The notes under the pieces are model-generated. The model was given only the letters and a program-made list of their open reading frames with translations. It ran no database searches and was not told where the DNA came from. A program made the translations under genes and the position numbers. Shown here in pieces: positions 45,814 to 58,974 of a stretch of 64,000 bases of DNA (within the stretch, counting starts at the first letter, position 1; every line of letters starts with the position of its first letter). The stretch comes from Pseudocercospora fijiensis CIRAD86 (taxonomy: Eukaryota > Ascomycota > Dothideomycetes > Mycosphaerellales > Mycosphaerellaceae): contig NW_006921535.1 in assembly GCF_000340215.1 (NCBI RefSeq), positions 3,266,576-3,330,575 of the forward strand, in the 5' to 3' direction.

Positions 45814-45999
45814 CTAGTCTTTCCGCGCCGGGATATATCGAGCGCCTTTAGTAAATCGATCTACTATAACAAGGATAGTATTATATACGTCCTTGCTGCC
45901 CCTACACCTAGCAGGTAGAAGGCCTATAATAAAGTCTATTATTAGCTTAGCAAATAGCTTCTTTAGAATAGGGAGCGAAGACAACTCGCCGAACGGCAA
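45814..45999 (-). pseudogene. Integrase core fragment, family A copy 1
   Basis: Open 61-codon fragment with LIIDFIIGLLPARCRGSKD and ILVIVDRFTKGARYIPA, typical of the first catalytic Asp region (…D.I..LP.…D.FTK) of Ty3/gypsy integrases. Continues on both sides with stops. Confidence 0.85.
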
Positions 46000-47652
46000 G
46001 TGCTTCGGTACTTTAACTCGCTAGTATACTATATAGGTCTATATATACTCCTTTATATGCCGTTTACTATTTAGCTAGTAGTATGTATGCGATAGTAACT
46101 CGTGCGACCTCTCTATACTATAGTAACTAGCGAGTTTACTATTATAGTGCCTCTTTAAAAGCTCTTGTCTAATCGATTGTTTAGCGGGGATATAGTATCT
46201 GCCCTTAAACTTTAAGTAACCCTTATCGTCGATCGACTAGTTATTACTCTTACTAGATCGAGTCGCCCGTCTACTTACAAGCCTATTAATACGCTCGATA
46301 GCAAAGGCGTCCCTCTACTAAGTACGCAATAGCTTATCTATAAACGATTGACTATCCCTATTTGCAAGGTTATTTAATAGTACCCGTACTGTCGAACGAG
46401 GTACGTATTATATATATCTAATAGTACTAGTAGCTAGAACTACTACAACCTCTTCTATAGTACTGTCGCTATAGATAGCAATATCTTTAATCGAGTTATT
46501 ATAGCTCGAGCGATCTACGTCCTTCTTAACGTGTACTAGAAGAACGACAACTCCGCTATAGTATTTGTTACCGCCGCGGGGTCCGGAAGTCCGCTTATCC
46601 TACGCTTGCCTATTAATAATACGGGCTGTAGCAATCTTATGCTATAGGGTTAGAAACAATGAATTAATAGATTGCTAAGTCTCGCTATTGTAATTAGGTC
46701 GCCTCGATAGGCTATTAGTAGGGTTACTTACGCCTAGCCGATATAATATACTAAAATCGAACCTAGCGAGGTAGACGGCCTATCTAGCCTATCGACCTAT
46801 AACCCTAGTAACCTTAGTAATGCTACGGAGGTTGTTATAGTCTATATAGACCTAAATAGTATACTATACACTATCGAGATAGTGCCTCTAATGCTTAAAG
46901 GCCTCGACAATAGCTAGAAGCTCTTACTTGTAGGTCTCGTAGCGACGCTCTATATCGATTATCTTTCGTAAAAAGAAGGCGATTAGGTACTAGTAATTGT
47001 CCTTATCTGATTGCTATAATATAATAGCCGATACAGCGAACTATAAAGCGTTAGTCTTAACACGGATCTGCTTGCTTAGTATAAAATAGTGCAATAAGGG
47101 CACTTTAGCAAAGCGTTGCTTTAGACCGTTAAAAGCGGCTTATGTCTTATTAGTCTATCTAAACTCTCTAGACGGGTTAGCCTTAGTTTTAGTAAGCTTA
47201 GTTAGGGGCATTACATGCCGTAAATAGCCCTTAATAAAGCGGCGGTAGAAATTAGCAAAGCCGAGGAACGATTAAAGCTCCTTAATAGACGTAGGAATAG
47301 GCCATTTAGTAATTGTTTTAATCCGATTAGGATTAGCCTTAACACCCTCGGTTAATACGAGGAAGCTAAGGAAGGATACCTCTTTAGTAGCAAAGGTGCA
47401 TTTAGAAGGCTTGCAATATAGGCTATAGGCCCGTAGGCGGTCGAGCACCTTACGTACTATAGCCTAGTACTCTATAATATTAGGTAAATAGGTATAGACT
47501 AGGATGTTATCTAGGTAAACTATATAGAGGTAGTCTAATAGACCCGAAAGGGCCCGATTAATATAGGACTAGAATGTTATAGGGGCATTAGCTAGACTAA
47601 ATAGTATAACTAAGTACTCGAAATAGCTATAGCGAGTGCGAAAGGCTGTCTT

Positions 47653-48054
47653 CTATTTATCGCCCTTGCGAATACAGATGCGGTAATAGGCGTCCTTAAT
47701 ATCTAATATAGTGTAGTAGTAGGCACTAGAAAGGCGATCGAGGGTCTTATTAATAAGCGGAAGTAGATAGCGGTCTTTAATAGTAACAGCATTAAGCCCT
47801 CTATAATTAATATATAAACGTAGGCCGCTATCCTTCTTTAGTACGAATAGGATAGGTGTACTAGCAGGGCTGTTGCTATACCGAATTCGACTATTAGCTA
47901 GGTTTTCCTCTAGGTACTTACGTAATATAGCAAGCTCTCGTTTACTAAGGTTATAGAGGGGGCTAAAAGGAACCTCTTTGCCCTCTATAATATCAATCTT
48001 ATAATCCGTCTCCTTAAACATAGGCAATGTCGATGCTAGGTAATGTTTAAACAC
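47653..48054 (-). pseudogene. Reverse transcriptase fragment, family A copy 1
   Basis: Open 133-codon piece with LREYLEENL-like [52 protein letters not shown] and [13 protein letters not shown], the N-terminal RT blocks of Ty3/gypsy pol. The catalytic block downstream (near 47515) reads VYLDNIL, with Asn in place of the second Asp of YLDD. Confidence 0.92.
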
Positions 48055-49499
48055 ATTAATATAGGTCTCTTAGATAGGCTCTAGTATACGAGCAAGCTAA
48101 TTAGGGTCTATGCTATCCGGGGGCACAGGTTTATCGTTATTACTACCGAGTAGGTCGGCAGTCGGATTAGCTAAGGTAGGTATTAGGTTGCTAATAAATA
48201 GGACCCTAATATCGTTAGGGCACTCGCTAATATTAATGTGTTTAATATCCTCTTTCCTAGCGATTCTAAATCGCTACTTCTAGAGGCCTAGGTCTATAGC
48301 TATAGCGTAGTACTTAAGAACAGGGTTACTAATAATAATATCGGATAGAAGGCTGTCTATGTCTACCGCGTAGGTAGTAAAGTTTAGTAGGCGCTTATTG
48401 CCGAGGTTATCTCTTAGGGCTATATAGATATAGTAAGCTCTATAGGTTAAGTGCCGAGTGTTATTAAACTAAGCAAGGGTTAGCAGGTTAGTCCTAGGCA
48501 GTTGTCGAAGGTCTAATTGCTTAGCTAGGCGATAGCTAATAAGGGTACTAACTGAATTTCCTAGATCTAGTATAACCTTAGTATTATAATTAGTGCTATA
48601 CGAGTCCGATACGAGATAGGTGCGTATAATAGCTAGTACAATGTCGATAGTCTTACGCCGTACAAGGCTAATAGTTAGTACGGCGCTTACTCTTTTTTCG
48701 ACTAATTAAAAGAGCCGACTAGGGTAGCATTAGCGGCTAAAAGGTGTTTCCTATACTTAGCGGAAGCACGGTTAATTCGGGCCTAGTCCTTAGGTTTGTC
48801 GTATTAGCCTAGTAGATAGCTAGTGCTATCGCAATTAAAGCACTTCAATCCGGTTAGTAGACTGCCGTAGCTGTTATTGCTATTATTAGCCGAGCGGTTA
48901 GTATTATAGGGATACGAGCCCCTTCTACGGCCCCTATCGCGGCCTCCTCTATATAGCTGCCGGCTACGGCCTCTTCTACGATCGTTACTGTTTCTATTAT
49001 TAGCATTGTTATCCTAGTTGTTACGATATAATACTATTATATATACGATAGTAGGCAGCGGTTACTATCGACCGCTGCGGTCGCTATTGCTACTAATAGT
49101 AGGACTATTATATAGATAGCTTGCCTCGCGGCACCTTAGAGAATACATTAACTTTTATACCGTATAACCGTTACGATGCCTTCGTACTATAACCGTGTGC
49201 CTAGTAACTTAGTAGCTTCGCTTAACACTTAGTTAGCTTCTATACTAACTACTAGTCCTCTACCCGAATCGACCCCGGTTGTTACGGCTACGACGAGAAT
49301 CGACGCGATTAGCTACGGGTCCTACCGATCTTCCGCCGATTACTACGATTTAACTCCTACCCGTTACGACGGTACCTATTCGATTTACTACCCTTCCGTA
49401 CTATACCCTACCGACGCGCGAGCGCCTTATCGGCGATCCTATTAGTACCCTGAGGGGATAGTAGTAGTAGTTTCTACCTTTAGTAGCAATTGCCTACTA

Positions 49500-51848
49500 T
49501 ACCTAGGTCTAGGGGTAGCCGCTTTCCCTAGGAGGACCTGCCCGATAAGCTACGCTCCTCCGCCTTTAGTCGGTTCTCCGTTATTGTCCTCCGTTTAGAG
49601 ACTATCTCGCCTCTACCCTCTTACTAATAGTTTACCCGCTTGCCGTAGCTCCTTCGGACTCGCTTCTAACTCCGATAGAAGCCTCGAAATTAGCTAAGCT
49701 AGCGGTTTAACCGCTGCCCTAGTACTATAATCTCGGATTGCTAGATATAGAGCCCTATATCCTACGTATCTGTTCCTATATTTAGAACTACGTCGATTAT
49801 AGCGAGAACTTCGCGAACTAGCTTAGGGCCAAGTACGGCCGATTCGACTTACTTACCTTATACGTTCTATATTATTACCCGCTCGTAGGAAATCCGCCGC
49901 CTCTATAGGCTAAAATCGAGGAACTCTACCTAGACGCCCTTAACGGTTACAACTTCTTAGGATAGTAGGTAGTAGATAAAGGAATCCTAACCAAATCGGT
50001 TAAGGAGCTTAAAGCCGCGCTTCTAACGGTACGCGATTTACGCTATTACCGTTAATTCTACCTAGAGATCTATCTACTACCTATAGCAGAGTAGCGCCTA
50101 CTAGCTCGACCGCCTTAAGTCCTACCGCGGCCTACGGTCTCGCCTATTACTACGGTAGAAACAACCGTGCCGCCGGAATAGCGTCCCGGTTCGCCTAATA
50201 GCTCGCTTAAATCGGTTTTCTTACGGAGGCTACTTAAGCTACGATACCCGGCGGACGAGAATCCTTAGAAGCTAAGGGGGCCTCTACCTAAGACTTCCCC
50301 TAAGGAACCGTTAACCGGGCTTTCCGATCTATCGACGTCGCCGTTCTAGGATATCGGTCGCGGCTAATTGCCTCTAATAAACGACAGCCTCGCCGACCCG
50401 TAGGCTAACGAGCCGCGTAGTCGTTTCTAATATCGTATCCCGGTAGATACCTCGTAGATAACCGAGGAGATCGATAGGGCGAATATCGCTATATAGCAAA
50501 ACCGTTAGCGTCGTAATTATCTTCGCGAATTAGCTAGACGGAGAGGAGTCTATCTTAACGAAGTCGTATTAGACTTTCTAATAGAATAGGCGATTTTACC
50601 GCTATCGGCTACGCGTAAGCTAAGTCCGCCCTAGCCGAATCCGGGTTAATACGATTACTAGTAGAGGGTAGACGTATATATAAATGCCCGTAGGCATAGC
50701 CGCTTACGTCGGGGCGGGTTTGCGCTAGGCGATCCGCCTAGCAATCCGCCTAGTAATCCTCCTAGTAATCTACCTAGAAATCCTCCTAACGATCCTCTAC
50801 TACCGCTACCTAGTAACTTCGATCTAGGTAATTCCTCTCGTAAGCCGACGTAGGGTTAGCCTTTGCCCTTTCCGCTATTAGACTTATAGGGTCTACTACG
50901 GGAAGGTAAGAAGCAACGCCGGAAATACCGTCGGTATAGGGATAATCCGAGTAAGGATAGATCTTTATCTAATAGTAAGGATTTAGACGACTCCGATTAA
51001 TCCTCGTCGGATAACGATAGCTCCTTAGATACTAGTTATTATAGACACGCCCGCCGTCGTAGATACCGTTAGTATTATCGGGACTACGTCGCGGAAGCGC
51101 TAGTTTCTAAAGCGAGTTATGTCTAGGGGCACTACGCCCGCCCCTAGCGGCTACGGTTCGATCTAGCGTATCTTAGGTTCTTCGATCCTCTACTTAGCGT
51201 TACGGATTATAGCGAGGGAGACTACGCCTTAGTCGGGAACAAGATAATATACCGTTCGGTATATGCTTTTATCGAAGCGGCTAAGGATTATATTTATATC
51301 GTAGGGCGAGAGACGGTTCGTCTTAACCTCTCCCTTTGCTTTCGAGGGGTAGCGCTTAGTTAGTATTATAGTTACCTTTCTAGCCGCAACTAAGTAAAGC
51401 TCTGCGGCGGATACGGTCTAAAGCGCTAGGAACGTTGTCTTAGTAAGAAATAGAAGGTCCCTCCGATAAAGGCGATAGATCTCCTCGATAAGTAACGCTA
51501 CGACTAGTAGGATATCGCTTTAGGGCGTTTAGTAACGGACTTTATTATTAAGACGGTGCGACTCGCTAAGGATGCTAGTATACGGAAATCGAACCGGCTC
51601 TTAGAAGCTTATCGTCGAATAGATCCGCGCCTCTAATTAAATATAGACGAGCTAAATCGTCGTATAAAGGTCGATAAGTAGGTTACGTACTACGAGAAGC
51701 AGGCATTAATCTAGGAACATATACTTTCGTCCTCGTCTAATCGTCGCCTAGACGCTACGACTAGGAATATTAGCCGCGCTAGTAAGACTGCCTAGTAGAA
51801 CCGATATAAAGGGACCGCCTCTTATACCCTAGCGAGCTTCGCTCTAGT
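49500..51848 (+). pseudogene. Gag region of family B
   Basis: Long plus-strand frame interrupted by RIP-type stops, rich in Arg, Ser, Pro and Asp. A 12-bp repeat encodes Asn-Pro-Pro-Ser units near 50738-50800, and a basic RRRRYR stretch lies near 51055. Assigned to gag by position before the protease and by composition only. Confidence 0.6.
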
Positions 51849-51853
51849 AAGAG
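51849..51853. other. Target site duplication AAGAG, left copy
   Basis: AAGAG directly precedes the left LTR at 51854 and is repeated directly after the right LTR at 58975-58979, as expected for 5-bp gypsy duplications. Confidence 0.95.
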
Positions 51854-52051
51854 TGTAAGAAGGGTTATATTAGCAGGTAGATAGGGTGGTAGTGAATTAG
51901 TATAGTATTCGATAGAGATCTAAGAGGAGAGGGAGGAAGGCAGGCTAGTTAGCCTAACGCTAAGCGCTAAGTCCTGCCTAAGGCATCGAGACCCTAGCTT
52001 CACTCGAGCCCGGTTATATACTAATTACGTATAACCTCTTTAGTCCTAATA
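51854..52051 (-). repeat. 3' LTR of family A copy 2
   Basis: 198 bp, TGTAAGAAGG...CCTAATA on the + strand. Near-identical to 58777-58974 except for transition differences. Confidence 0.95.
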
Positions 52052-53004
52052 CACGCTTCCCTTCTAAAGGCCGCGCCCTCGTAGCCGGTCTTTGTTCTAG
52101 TCTCAACCTCTATTGCTACTAACTTAGCAGGCCTAATAAGCCGCTTAGTCCGCGCTAAATTGAACGCACAACTACCGATTATGTAACTATATCAAATCTT
52201 ACCTTCTAATACAATGTCTAACTCTAACTACGCTATCCTTATATATAATAAAGTAATATATAACTATAAGAATTGAGGACTATCGACTAATTACAATACG
52301 AGCGTACCTTCCCTACTATAATAGGTAGGTATACGGGGTATTGTAGCACTGCCCCCGTTCTAAGTAATGTCGTACCGAGTTCTCTGCGTCTACTCTTAAA
52401 AGACCTAGAAATGTCCGCTCCGAGGGTTTATCCGTTCCGAGGGTTATTCTTATTGTTACGAGGGCTATTACTGCTCGTAGTTTCGCTAGCCCTAATTAGT
52501 TAGGTTTAGCAGCCTTTAAGTGTCAACTAATTATATCTTTTCAAAAAACTCAGTTCTTCTAGTTTCTATAGGTAAAGGCTATTATAAGTGCAGTAGTAGA
52601 GGTTCGCCTCGCTTAAAGGGTTAGATAGATCGAGGAGTAACCTATTGTCTGCAAGATCGACCCCGGCTAGCTTAGCTCTATAGTTTTGCCCTTAGTTAGT
52701 CTATTGGTCGCTTAATCTTTTGTCTTAGTTAAAGTTTTGACTTGGCCTTAAAGTTTTGATTAAACCTTTAACAGGCTTAAGGCTTTAATTAAAGTTTTGA
52801 TTAAGGGTGCCTTAGGCTCGTAGTGCAGGTGAGGTTGTGTCTATAGGCGTAGCAACAATAGTAAGTAATGTTGATAATAGTAGCGCTAGTCGTCTTAGCG
52901 CTAACTTTACCTTGCTTTCGATTTCCTTCTTCGACTAATAATACACTCCGTAACACCGTTACTAACATAGCCGCGCTAGCTATCTTCTAATACACCGCTA
53001 TTCG

Positions 53005-53020
53005 TACGCGCGCGCGCGTA
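53005..53020. repeat. Perfect CG-alternating palindrome in element interior
   Basis: TACGCGCGCGCGCGTA, the same sequence as at 44565-44580. Confidence 0.9.
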
Positions 53021-53289
53021 TTCTCGTCGATTGCCTAGGCCTCGAGGCCTCGGTAGGATAAAGGAACAAGAGGTAGAGTCTTTAAAAGAGTAGTAACTAA
53101 TTAACGCGTCGTAGCGCGCTTATTAACACTCGGTGCGCGTTTACTATAGTAGTGTAGTCTTATTGTCTCTTATTGCTAACAATTGCTTGTAGCTAATTAG
53201 TTAGCTAATAGCACCCCGGGGGTAGCATTAATCCTAGGCCTTAATAGTAACATTATAAGCTTTTAGCCTTCTTCTTGTCCTTTACGCTA

Positions 53290-53450
53290 GTCTAATACTT
53301 ATCTAACAACTCGGTTATGTCCTTAAAGGAACCTTTAGCTTCCTATAAGTCCTATTTAGGTAAATAGCCTTGCTATCTTAATAGGTACTCCTTCTTGCCT
53401 TGCCTAGTCCGATGCTTTAGGATACGTTCTATAGACTATAGCTCTTCGCT
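53290..53450 (-). pseudogene. Chromodomain remnant of family A copy 2
   Basis: SIERILKHRTRQGKKEYLLR, then TAG for the conserved Trp, then QGYLPK: the chromodomain core with RIP-type TGG to TAG loss. Chromodomains steer such elements to H3K9-methylated DNA, which fits the nesting here. Confidence 0.78.
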
Positions 53451-56111
53451 ATTAGCTAGTATGTCCTCGGATTTAGTAGGTGCTTCATCCCCTTCGCGTA
53501 GGTAGTACGGCTTAAGGAGGGACACATAGAAGGTGTTATAGATAGTGTAATAAGGTAGAAGCTATAACTAATAGGCCTAGGTGCCCCTAGGTTCTCGGAT
53601 ACGGAAAGGGCTAATGTACCTTAGTGCGAGTTTGGGCCTTGTTTTGCTATTAGGCGAGGGGTGTTTGCGGATACGGAGGTTCTTTATACTAAGTATAACT
53701 AGGTCGCCTTACTTAAAGGTTATTAGAAGGTAGTGTTTGTTATAGTAGGCCTTCTAATAGGCCTAGGCCTTTGCTAGTTTGTTAGCCATCTTAGCGTGAA
53801 TTTCTCGCATCTTTTGAACCCTCTTAATAGCCGCTAGTGTCTTAGGTTGACCCGCTTCCCTTTCCTTACGCTCGGCCTCGAGCGATAGGGGGTCTTGTAG
53901 CATAGTAGCGTTCTAGCCTATTATAGCGAAATAAGGTGAAACCTTAGTAAATAAGTAGACACTATTGTTGTATACGAATTCGGCTAGTTATAGGAGGTTG
54001 ACCTAGTCGTTAGGGTTCTCGTTAATGTAGCTACGCAGGTACTGCTGCAGCGTAGCATTTTGCCTCTCGGTCTAGCTATCTGTTTGTAGATAGAACGCTA
54101 TAGACAGGCGATGCTTAAGTCTTAGCTATAGGCATATCTCACTCTAATAGTAAGATGTGAATATCGAGCCTCTATCGGAGACTATCCCTTTAGGGGTTCC
54201 CTAATAGCTATAGAAGATATTATTCTATAGTGACTTAGCTAAGTTAATAGCTGTCTAATCCTTCCTAGCAGGGATGTAACGAGCGCCCTTAGTAAATTAG
54301 TCTACGACGACTAGGATAGCGTTAAAGATGTCTTTGCTTCCTCTTCGCTTAGTAGGGGGGAGACCTATAATAAAGTCTATTATAAGCTCTATAAAAGGCT
54401 TCTTTAGAATAGGGAGTAAAGACAACTCGCCAAATAGTAAGTGCTTTAGTGCTTTAACTCGCTAGCATACTATATAGGTCTATATATACTCCTTTATATG
54501 CCGCTTACTATTTAGCTAGTAGTATATACGCGATAGTAACTCGTGCGACCTCTCTATGCTATAGTAACTAGCGAGCTTACTGTTATAGTGCCTCTTTAAA
54601 AGCTCTTGTCTAATCGATTGTTTAGTAGGGACATAGTACCTGCCCTTGAACTTTAAGTGACCCTTGTCGTCGATCGACTAACTATTACTCTTACTAGATC
54701 GAGTCGCCCGTCTACTTACAAGCCTATTAATACGCTCGACAGTAAAGGCGTCCCTCTACTAAGTACGCAACAGCTTATCTATAAACGATTAACTATCCCT
54801 ATTTGCAAGGTTATTTAATAGTACCCTCGCTGTTAAACGAGGTACGCATTGTATGTATCTAATAGCACTAGTAGCCGGAACTACTGCAACCTCTTCTGTA
54901 GTACTGTCGCTATATAGACTATTACTATAGATAGCAATGTCCTCAATCGAGTTATTATAGCTCGAGCGATCTACGTCCTTTCTTTTAACGTATACTAGAA
55001 GAACGACAACTCCGCTATAGTATTTGTTGCCGCCGCGGGGTCCGGAAGTCCGCTTATCCTGCGTTTGCTTATTAACAATATAGGCTATAGCAATCTTATG
55101 CTGCAGGGTTAGAAACAATGAATTAATAGATTGCTAAGTCCCGCTATCGTAATTAGGTCGCCTCGATAGGCTATTAGTAGGGTTGCTTACGCCTAGCCGA
55201 TATAATATATTAAAATCGAACCCGGCGAGGTAGACGGCCTATCTAGCCTATCGACCTATAACCCTAGTAACCTTCGTAATTCTACGGAGGTTGTTATAGT
55301 CCGTATAGACCTAAATAGTATACTATATACTATCGAGATAGTAGCGCTAGTGCTTAAAGGCCTCGATAATAGCTAGGAGCTCTTACTCGTAGGTCTTATA
55401 TCGACGCTCTATATCGATTATCTTTCGTAAAAAGAAGGCAATCGGGTACTAGTAATAGTTATTATCTGATTGCTGTAACATAATAGCCGATATAGCGAAC
55501 TGTAAAGCGTTAGTCTTAATTCGGATCTGCTTGCTTAGTACGAAATAGTGCAATAAGGGGACATTAGTAAAGCGTTGCTTTAGGCCGTTAAAAGCGACTT
55601 GTGCTCTATTAGTCTATTTGAACTCTCTAGTTAGGTTGGCCTTAGTTTTAGTAAGCTTAGTTAGAGGTATTACATGCCGTAAATAGCCCTTAATAAACCG
55701 GCGGTAGAAATTAGCGAAGCCGAGGAACGATTAAAGCTCCTTAATAGACGTAGGAATAGGCTATTTAGTAATTGTTTTGATCCGATTAGGATTAGCCTTA
55801 ATACTATCAGTTAATACGATAAAACTAAGGAAGGCTACCTCCTTAGCAGCAAAGGTGCATTTAGAAGGCTTGCAATATAGTCTATAGGCTCGCAGGCGAT
55901 CGAGCACCTTACGGACTATAGCCTAGTGCTCCGCAATGTTAGGTAAGTGTATATAAACTAGGATGTTATCTAGGTAAACTATACAGAGATAGTCTAATAG
56001 GCCCGAAAGGGCCCGATTGATATAGGACTAGAATGTTGCAAAGGCGTTAGCTAAGCCGAATAGTATAACTAAGTACTCGAAATAGCTATAGCGAGTATAG
56101 AAGGCTGTTTT

Positions 56112-56498
56112 CTATTCGTTACCCTTACGAATGCGGATGCGATAGTATGCATCCTTAATGTCTAATATAGTATAGTAGTAAGCACTAGAAAGGCGATCGA
56201 GGGTCTTATTAATAAGAGGAAGTAGATAGCGGTCTTTAATAGTAACAGCGTTAAGCCTACGATAATCAACATATAGGCGTAGGCTACTATCCTTCTTTAG
56301 TACGAACAGGATAGGGGCGCTAGTAGGGCTGTTACTATACCGAATGCGACTATTAGCTAGGTTTTCCTCTAGGTACTTACGCAATATAGCAAGCTCTCGT
56401 TTACTAAGGTTATAGAGGGGTCTAAAAGGAACCTCCTTGCCCTCTATAATATTAATCTTATAATCCGTCTCTTTAAACATAGGCAACGTCGATGCCAA
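56112..56498 (-). pseudogene. Reverse transcriptase fragment, family A copy 2
   Basis: Open 128-codon piece homologous to 47653-48054: [38 protein letters not shown] and [15 protein letters not shown]. The catalytic block near 55975 reads VYLDNIL, the same Asp-to-Asn change as in copy 1. Confidence 0.92.
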
Positions 56499-56744
56499 GT
56501 GGTGTTTGAATATATTAATATAGGTTTCTCGAATAGGCTCCGGTATACGAGTAAGCTAATTAGGGTCTATGCTATTAGGGGGCACAGGCTTATCGTTATC
56601 TCTACCGAGAAGATTAGCTGTTAGATTAGCTAAGGCGGAGGCCGGTATTAGGTTGCTAATAAACAAGACCCTAATATCGTTAGGGTACTCGCTAATATCA
56701 ATGTATTTAATATCCTCTTTCCGAGCGATTCTAAATCGCCACTT

Positions 56745-57044
56745 CTAAATGCCTAAGTCTATAGCTATAGCGTAGTACTTGAGAATAGGGTTGCTAATAA
56801 TAATAGTAGCTCCCCTATACAGGTTGTCTATATCTACTACGTAGGCAGTAAAGTCTAGTAGGCGTTCATTTCCGAGGTCGTCCTTTAGAGCTATAGGAAC
56901 ATAGTAGGCCCTATAGGTTAAGTGCCGAGCGTTATTAAACCAAGCAAGGGTTAGCAGGTTAGTCTTCGGCAGTTGTCGAAGGTCTAATTGCTTAGCTAGG
57001 CGATGGCTAATAAGGGTACTAACTGAATTTCCTAGATCTAGCAT
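56745..57044 (-). pseudogene. Retropepsin-like protease fragment, family A copy 2
   Basis: LDLGNSVSTLISHRLA resembles the D-[ST]-G active-site loop of retroviral-type aspartic proteases with Leu at the middle position; position between gag and RT agrees. Confidence 0.7.
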
Positions 57045-57299
57045 AACCTTAGTTTAATAGGTAGTGCCCTTCGTGTCCTATATAAGGTAGGAGCGTATTA
57101 TAGCTAGCACAATGTCGATAGTCTTACGCCGCATAAGGCTAACAGTTAGTGCGGCGCTTACTCTTTTTTCGAAGGTTAGCCTATAGGGGTAGCGTTAGCT
57201 ACTAAAAGATGCTTCCTATACTTAGCGGAAGTACGGTTAATTCGGGCCTAGTCCTTAGGTTTGTCGCATTAGCCTAGTAGATAGCTGGTGCTATTATAG

Positions 57300-58519
57300 T
57301 TAAAGCACTTCAATCTAGTTAGTAGACTGCCGTAGCTATTATTGCTATTGTTAGCCGAGCGGTTAGTATTGTAGGGATACGAGCCCCTTCTACGGCCCCT
57401 ATCGCGGCCTCCTCTATATAGCCGGCGGCTACGGCCTCTTCTACGGTTATTGTTACTGTTCCTATTGTTAGCATTATTATTATAGTAGGAACCTTAGTTT
57501 CCTCCGCGGCCACGGTTGCTACGGTTAGTACTAGCTAGTCGGATCCTCGATTCTAGTCGTTATTAGAGCTAAACAGCCCGTTCGGCTGTTTCTACTTCGA
57601 CTATAAATTAAATACATATAAGATTGGTCTGTTTAAACACACGGCGGCGGTCTAACTTAAGGACCAATTCCTATCTCAATTTAGGGCGTATTTCGGAGAT
57701 CTAGATAGAATTAGTTTTAGTCGGGAGGTCGTCTTCGAGGGTCTTTAAATAGGCCTCAAATAAGCGAGCTGTCTAATTAGTCTTTTGCTTAGCCCGAAGG
57801 TACTAGTCCTAAGCGTATTGTTGCCTTAGTATAGGGTTTCTAAGAGTGTCTAGCATAATAGTCTTATAGGTTTTCTACTAAACAGTAGTCTAATTATTAA
57901 GGGAATCGAAATAGTCGTCCTAGGTGCGCTTTAGGTTACTATTAATGTACTATATAGCGTAAACAACTAAGGAATAGTCGTCTAGAAGAGCCCTTAGTGC
58001 ATTTCGCTAGTTAAGCTTACAATTACGTATATAATTATTGTATTGCTTGCGACTAGAGCTATCGAACACGGTGCAGTCCTTAAGTTTAGCATCCTTCTTC
58101 TAGACTAGGACTGATAGTAAGGAAGGCCCTACTATCGGCTTAGTGTTAGTTGTTAGGGCCTCCTAAAGGCGGCGAATTTCGAGGAGGTTATCCTTTAGCT
58201 GTTGTTCTTAACGTAGGGCAGTAAGCCTGTTTTAGGTAGCTTCTTAGAGTCTCCCTACTAGTTAGGGGCTAAAGGCTAGCTAGCTATATCGTCGATTAAC
58301 AATGTTATTAAGAATGTCGTCGATAGGCAATTCTAGGTCGTTACCTAGAATTACAGGTTCTTCTTTAACAGGCTCTCCGGTAGGCTCTTTAGTAGGAGGC
58401 ACTTTAGTAGGCACTTTAGCGGGGACTGTGCTACTAGCGTTGTTATTGCTAGCGCTGCTAGTAGCAGCACGGTTGTTATTGCTTCGTAATAAGCCGGCTA
58501 TTATAATAGGGGGTAACAC
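57300..58519 (-). pseudogene. Gag remnant, family A copy 2
   Basis: The open N-terminal part (58519-58280) carries SNNNRAATSSASNNN, VPTKVPPTKEP and LGNDLELPIDDILNNIVN; the distal part is Arg/Gly-rich. It matches the plus-strand copy at 41690-42778. Broken between these by stops. Confidence 0.75.
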
Positions 58520-58776
58520 TAATAATATATTATTAGCCCCTAAGATGCGGATGTAGCGGAATTAGTAGATATTAGTCTAGTACGATTGACTTAGTATAAT
58601 AGGCCGTATAGAAGGCCTTGCTCGATAATTAGTACGGTTGTTTCGATAGGATAGTATATATAGGTCCCGTTCTTCGGGCGCAATATAGTTAGATTAGTCT
58701 TGCTCGTAGCTATACCGCTAAAAGCTTAAAATAAGGACTATCTAGCTACTGCCTTTAAAGGGTAGATCGAATACTA

Positions 58777-58974
58777 TATAAGAAGGGTTATGTTAGCAGG
58801 TAGATAGGGTAGTAGTAAATTAGTATAGTATTCGATAGAGATCTAAGAGGAGAGGGAGGAAGGCAGGCTAGTTAGCCTAACGCTAAGCGCTAAGTCCTGC
58901 CTAAGGCATCGAGACCCTAGCTTTACTCGAGCCCGGTTACATACTAATTACGTATAACCTCTTTAGTCCTAATA
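58777..58974 (-). repeat. 5' LTR of family A copy 2
   Basis: 198 bp, TATAAGAAGG...CCTAATA on the + strand, followed by the AAGAG target duplication. Confidence 0.95.

Larger units (their letters stand above)
43342..49018 (-). mobile_element. 5'-truncated gypsy chromovirus, family A, copy 1
   Basis: Minus-strand element with its 3' LTR at 43342-43538, preceded on its own strand by a purine run (AGAAGGGAAGCG, the likely polypurine tract). Reading along the element: gag end (48960-48700), protease-like region, reverse transcriptase (48054-47400), RNase H, integrase (near 46000-45800) and a chromodomain (about 44990-44830). It is homologous throughout to the complete copy at 51854-58974, but stops at about 49015 inside gag, where element B begins. 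Many TAG/TAA stops, and CA/TG depletion, show RIP. Non-functional. Confidence 0.88.
51854..58974 (-). mobile_element. Complete but RIP-inactivated gypsy chromovirus, family A copy 2
   Basis: 7,121 bp on the minus strand with two 198-bp LTRs (58777-58974 upstream, 51854-52051 downstream) and AAGAG target duplications. In element order: gag (58519-57300, ending in an Arg/Gly-rich knuckle region), protease-like region (57044-56745), RT (56498-55700), RNase H, integrase (about 54450-54250) and chromodomain (53450-53290). The polypurine tract AGAAGGGAAGCG abuts the 3' LTR at about 52052-52068. Stops replace Trp and Gln throughout, and the RT catalytic block reads YLDN. It is inserted in element B, so it is younger than B. 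Confidence 0.95.

Noticed and set aside
54789..55118. 109-codon minus-strand open frame as an intact gene
   Set aside because: Lies inside the pol region of family A copy 2 and is homologous to the same place in copy 1; a remnant of the element.
58302..58556. 84-codon plus-strand frame rich in Leu and Gly
   Set aside because: It is the antisense shadow of the family A gag frame at 58280-58519.
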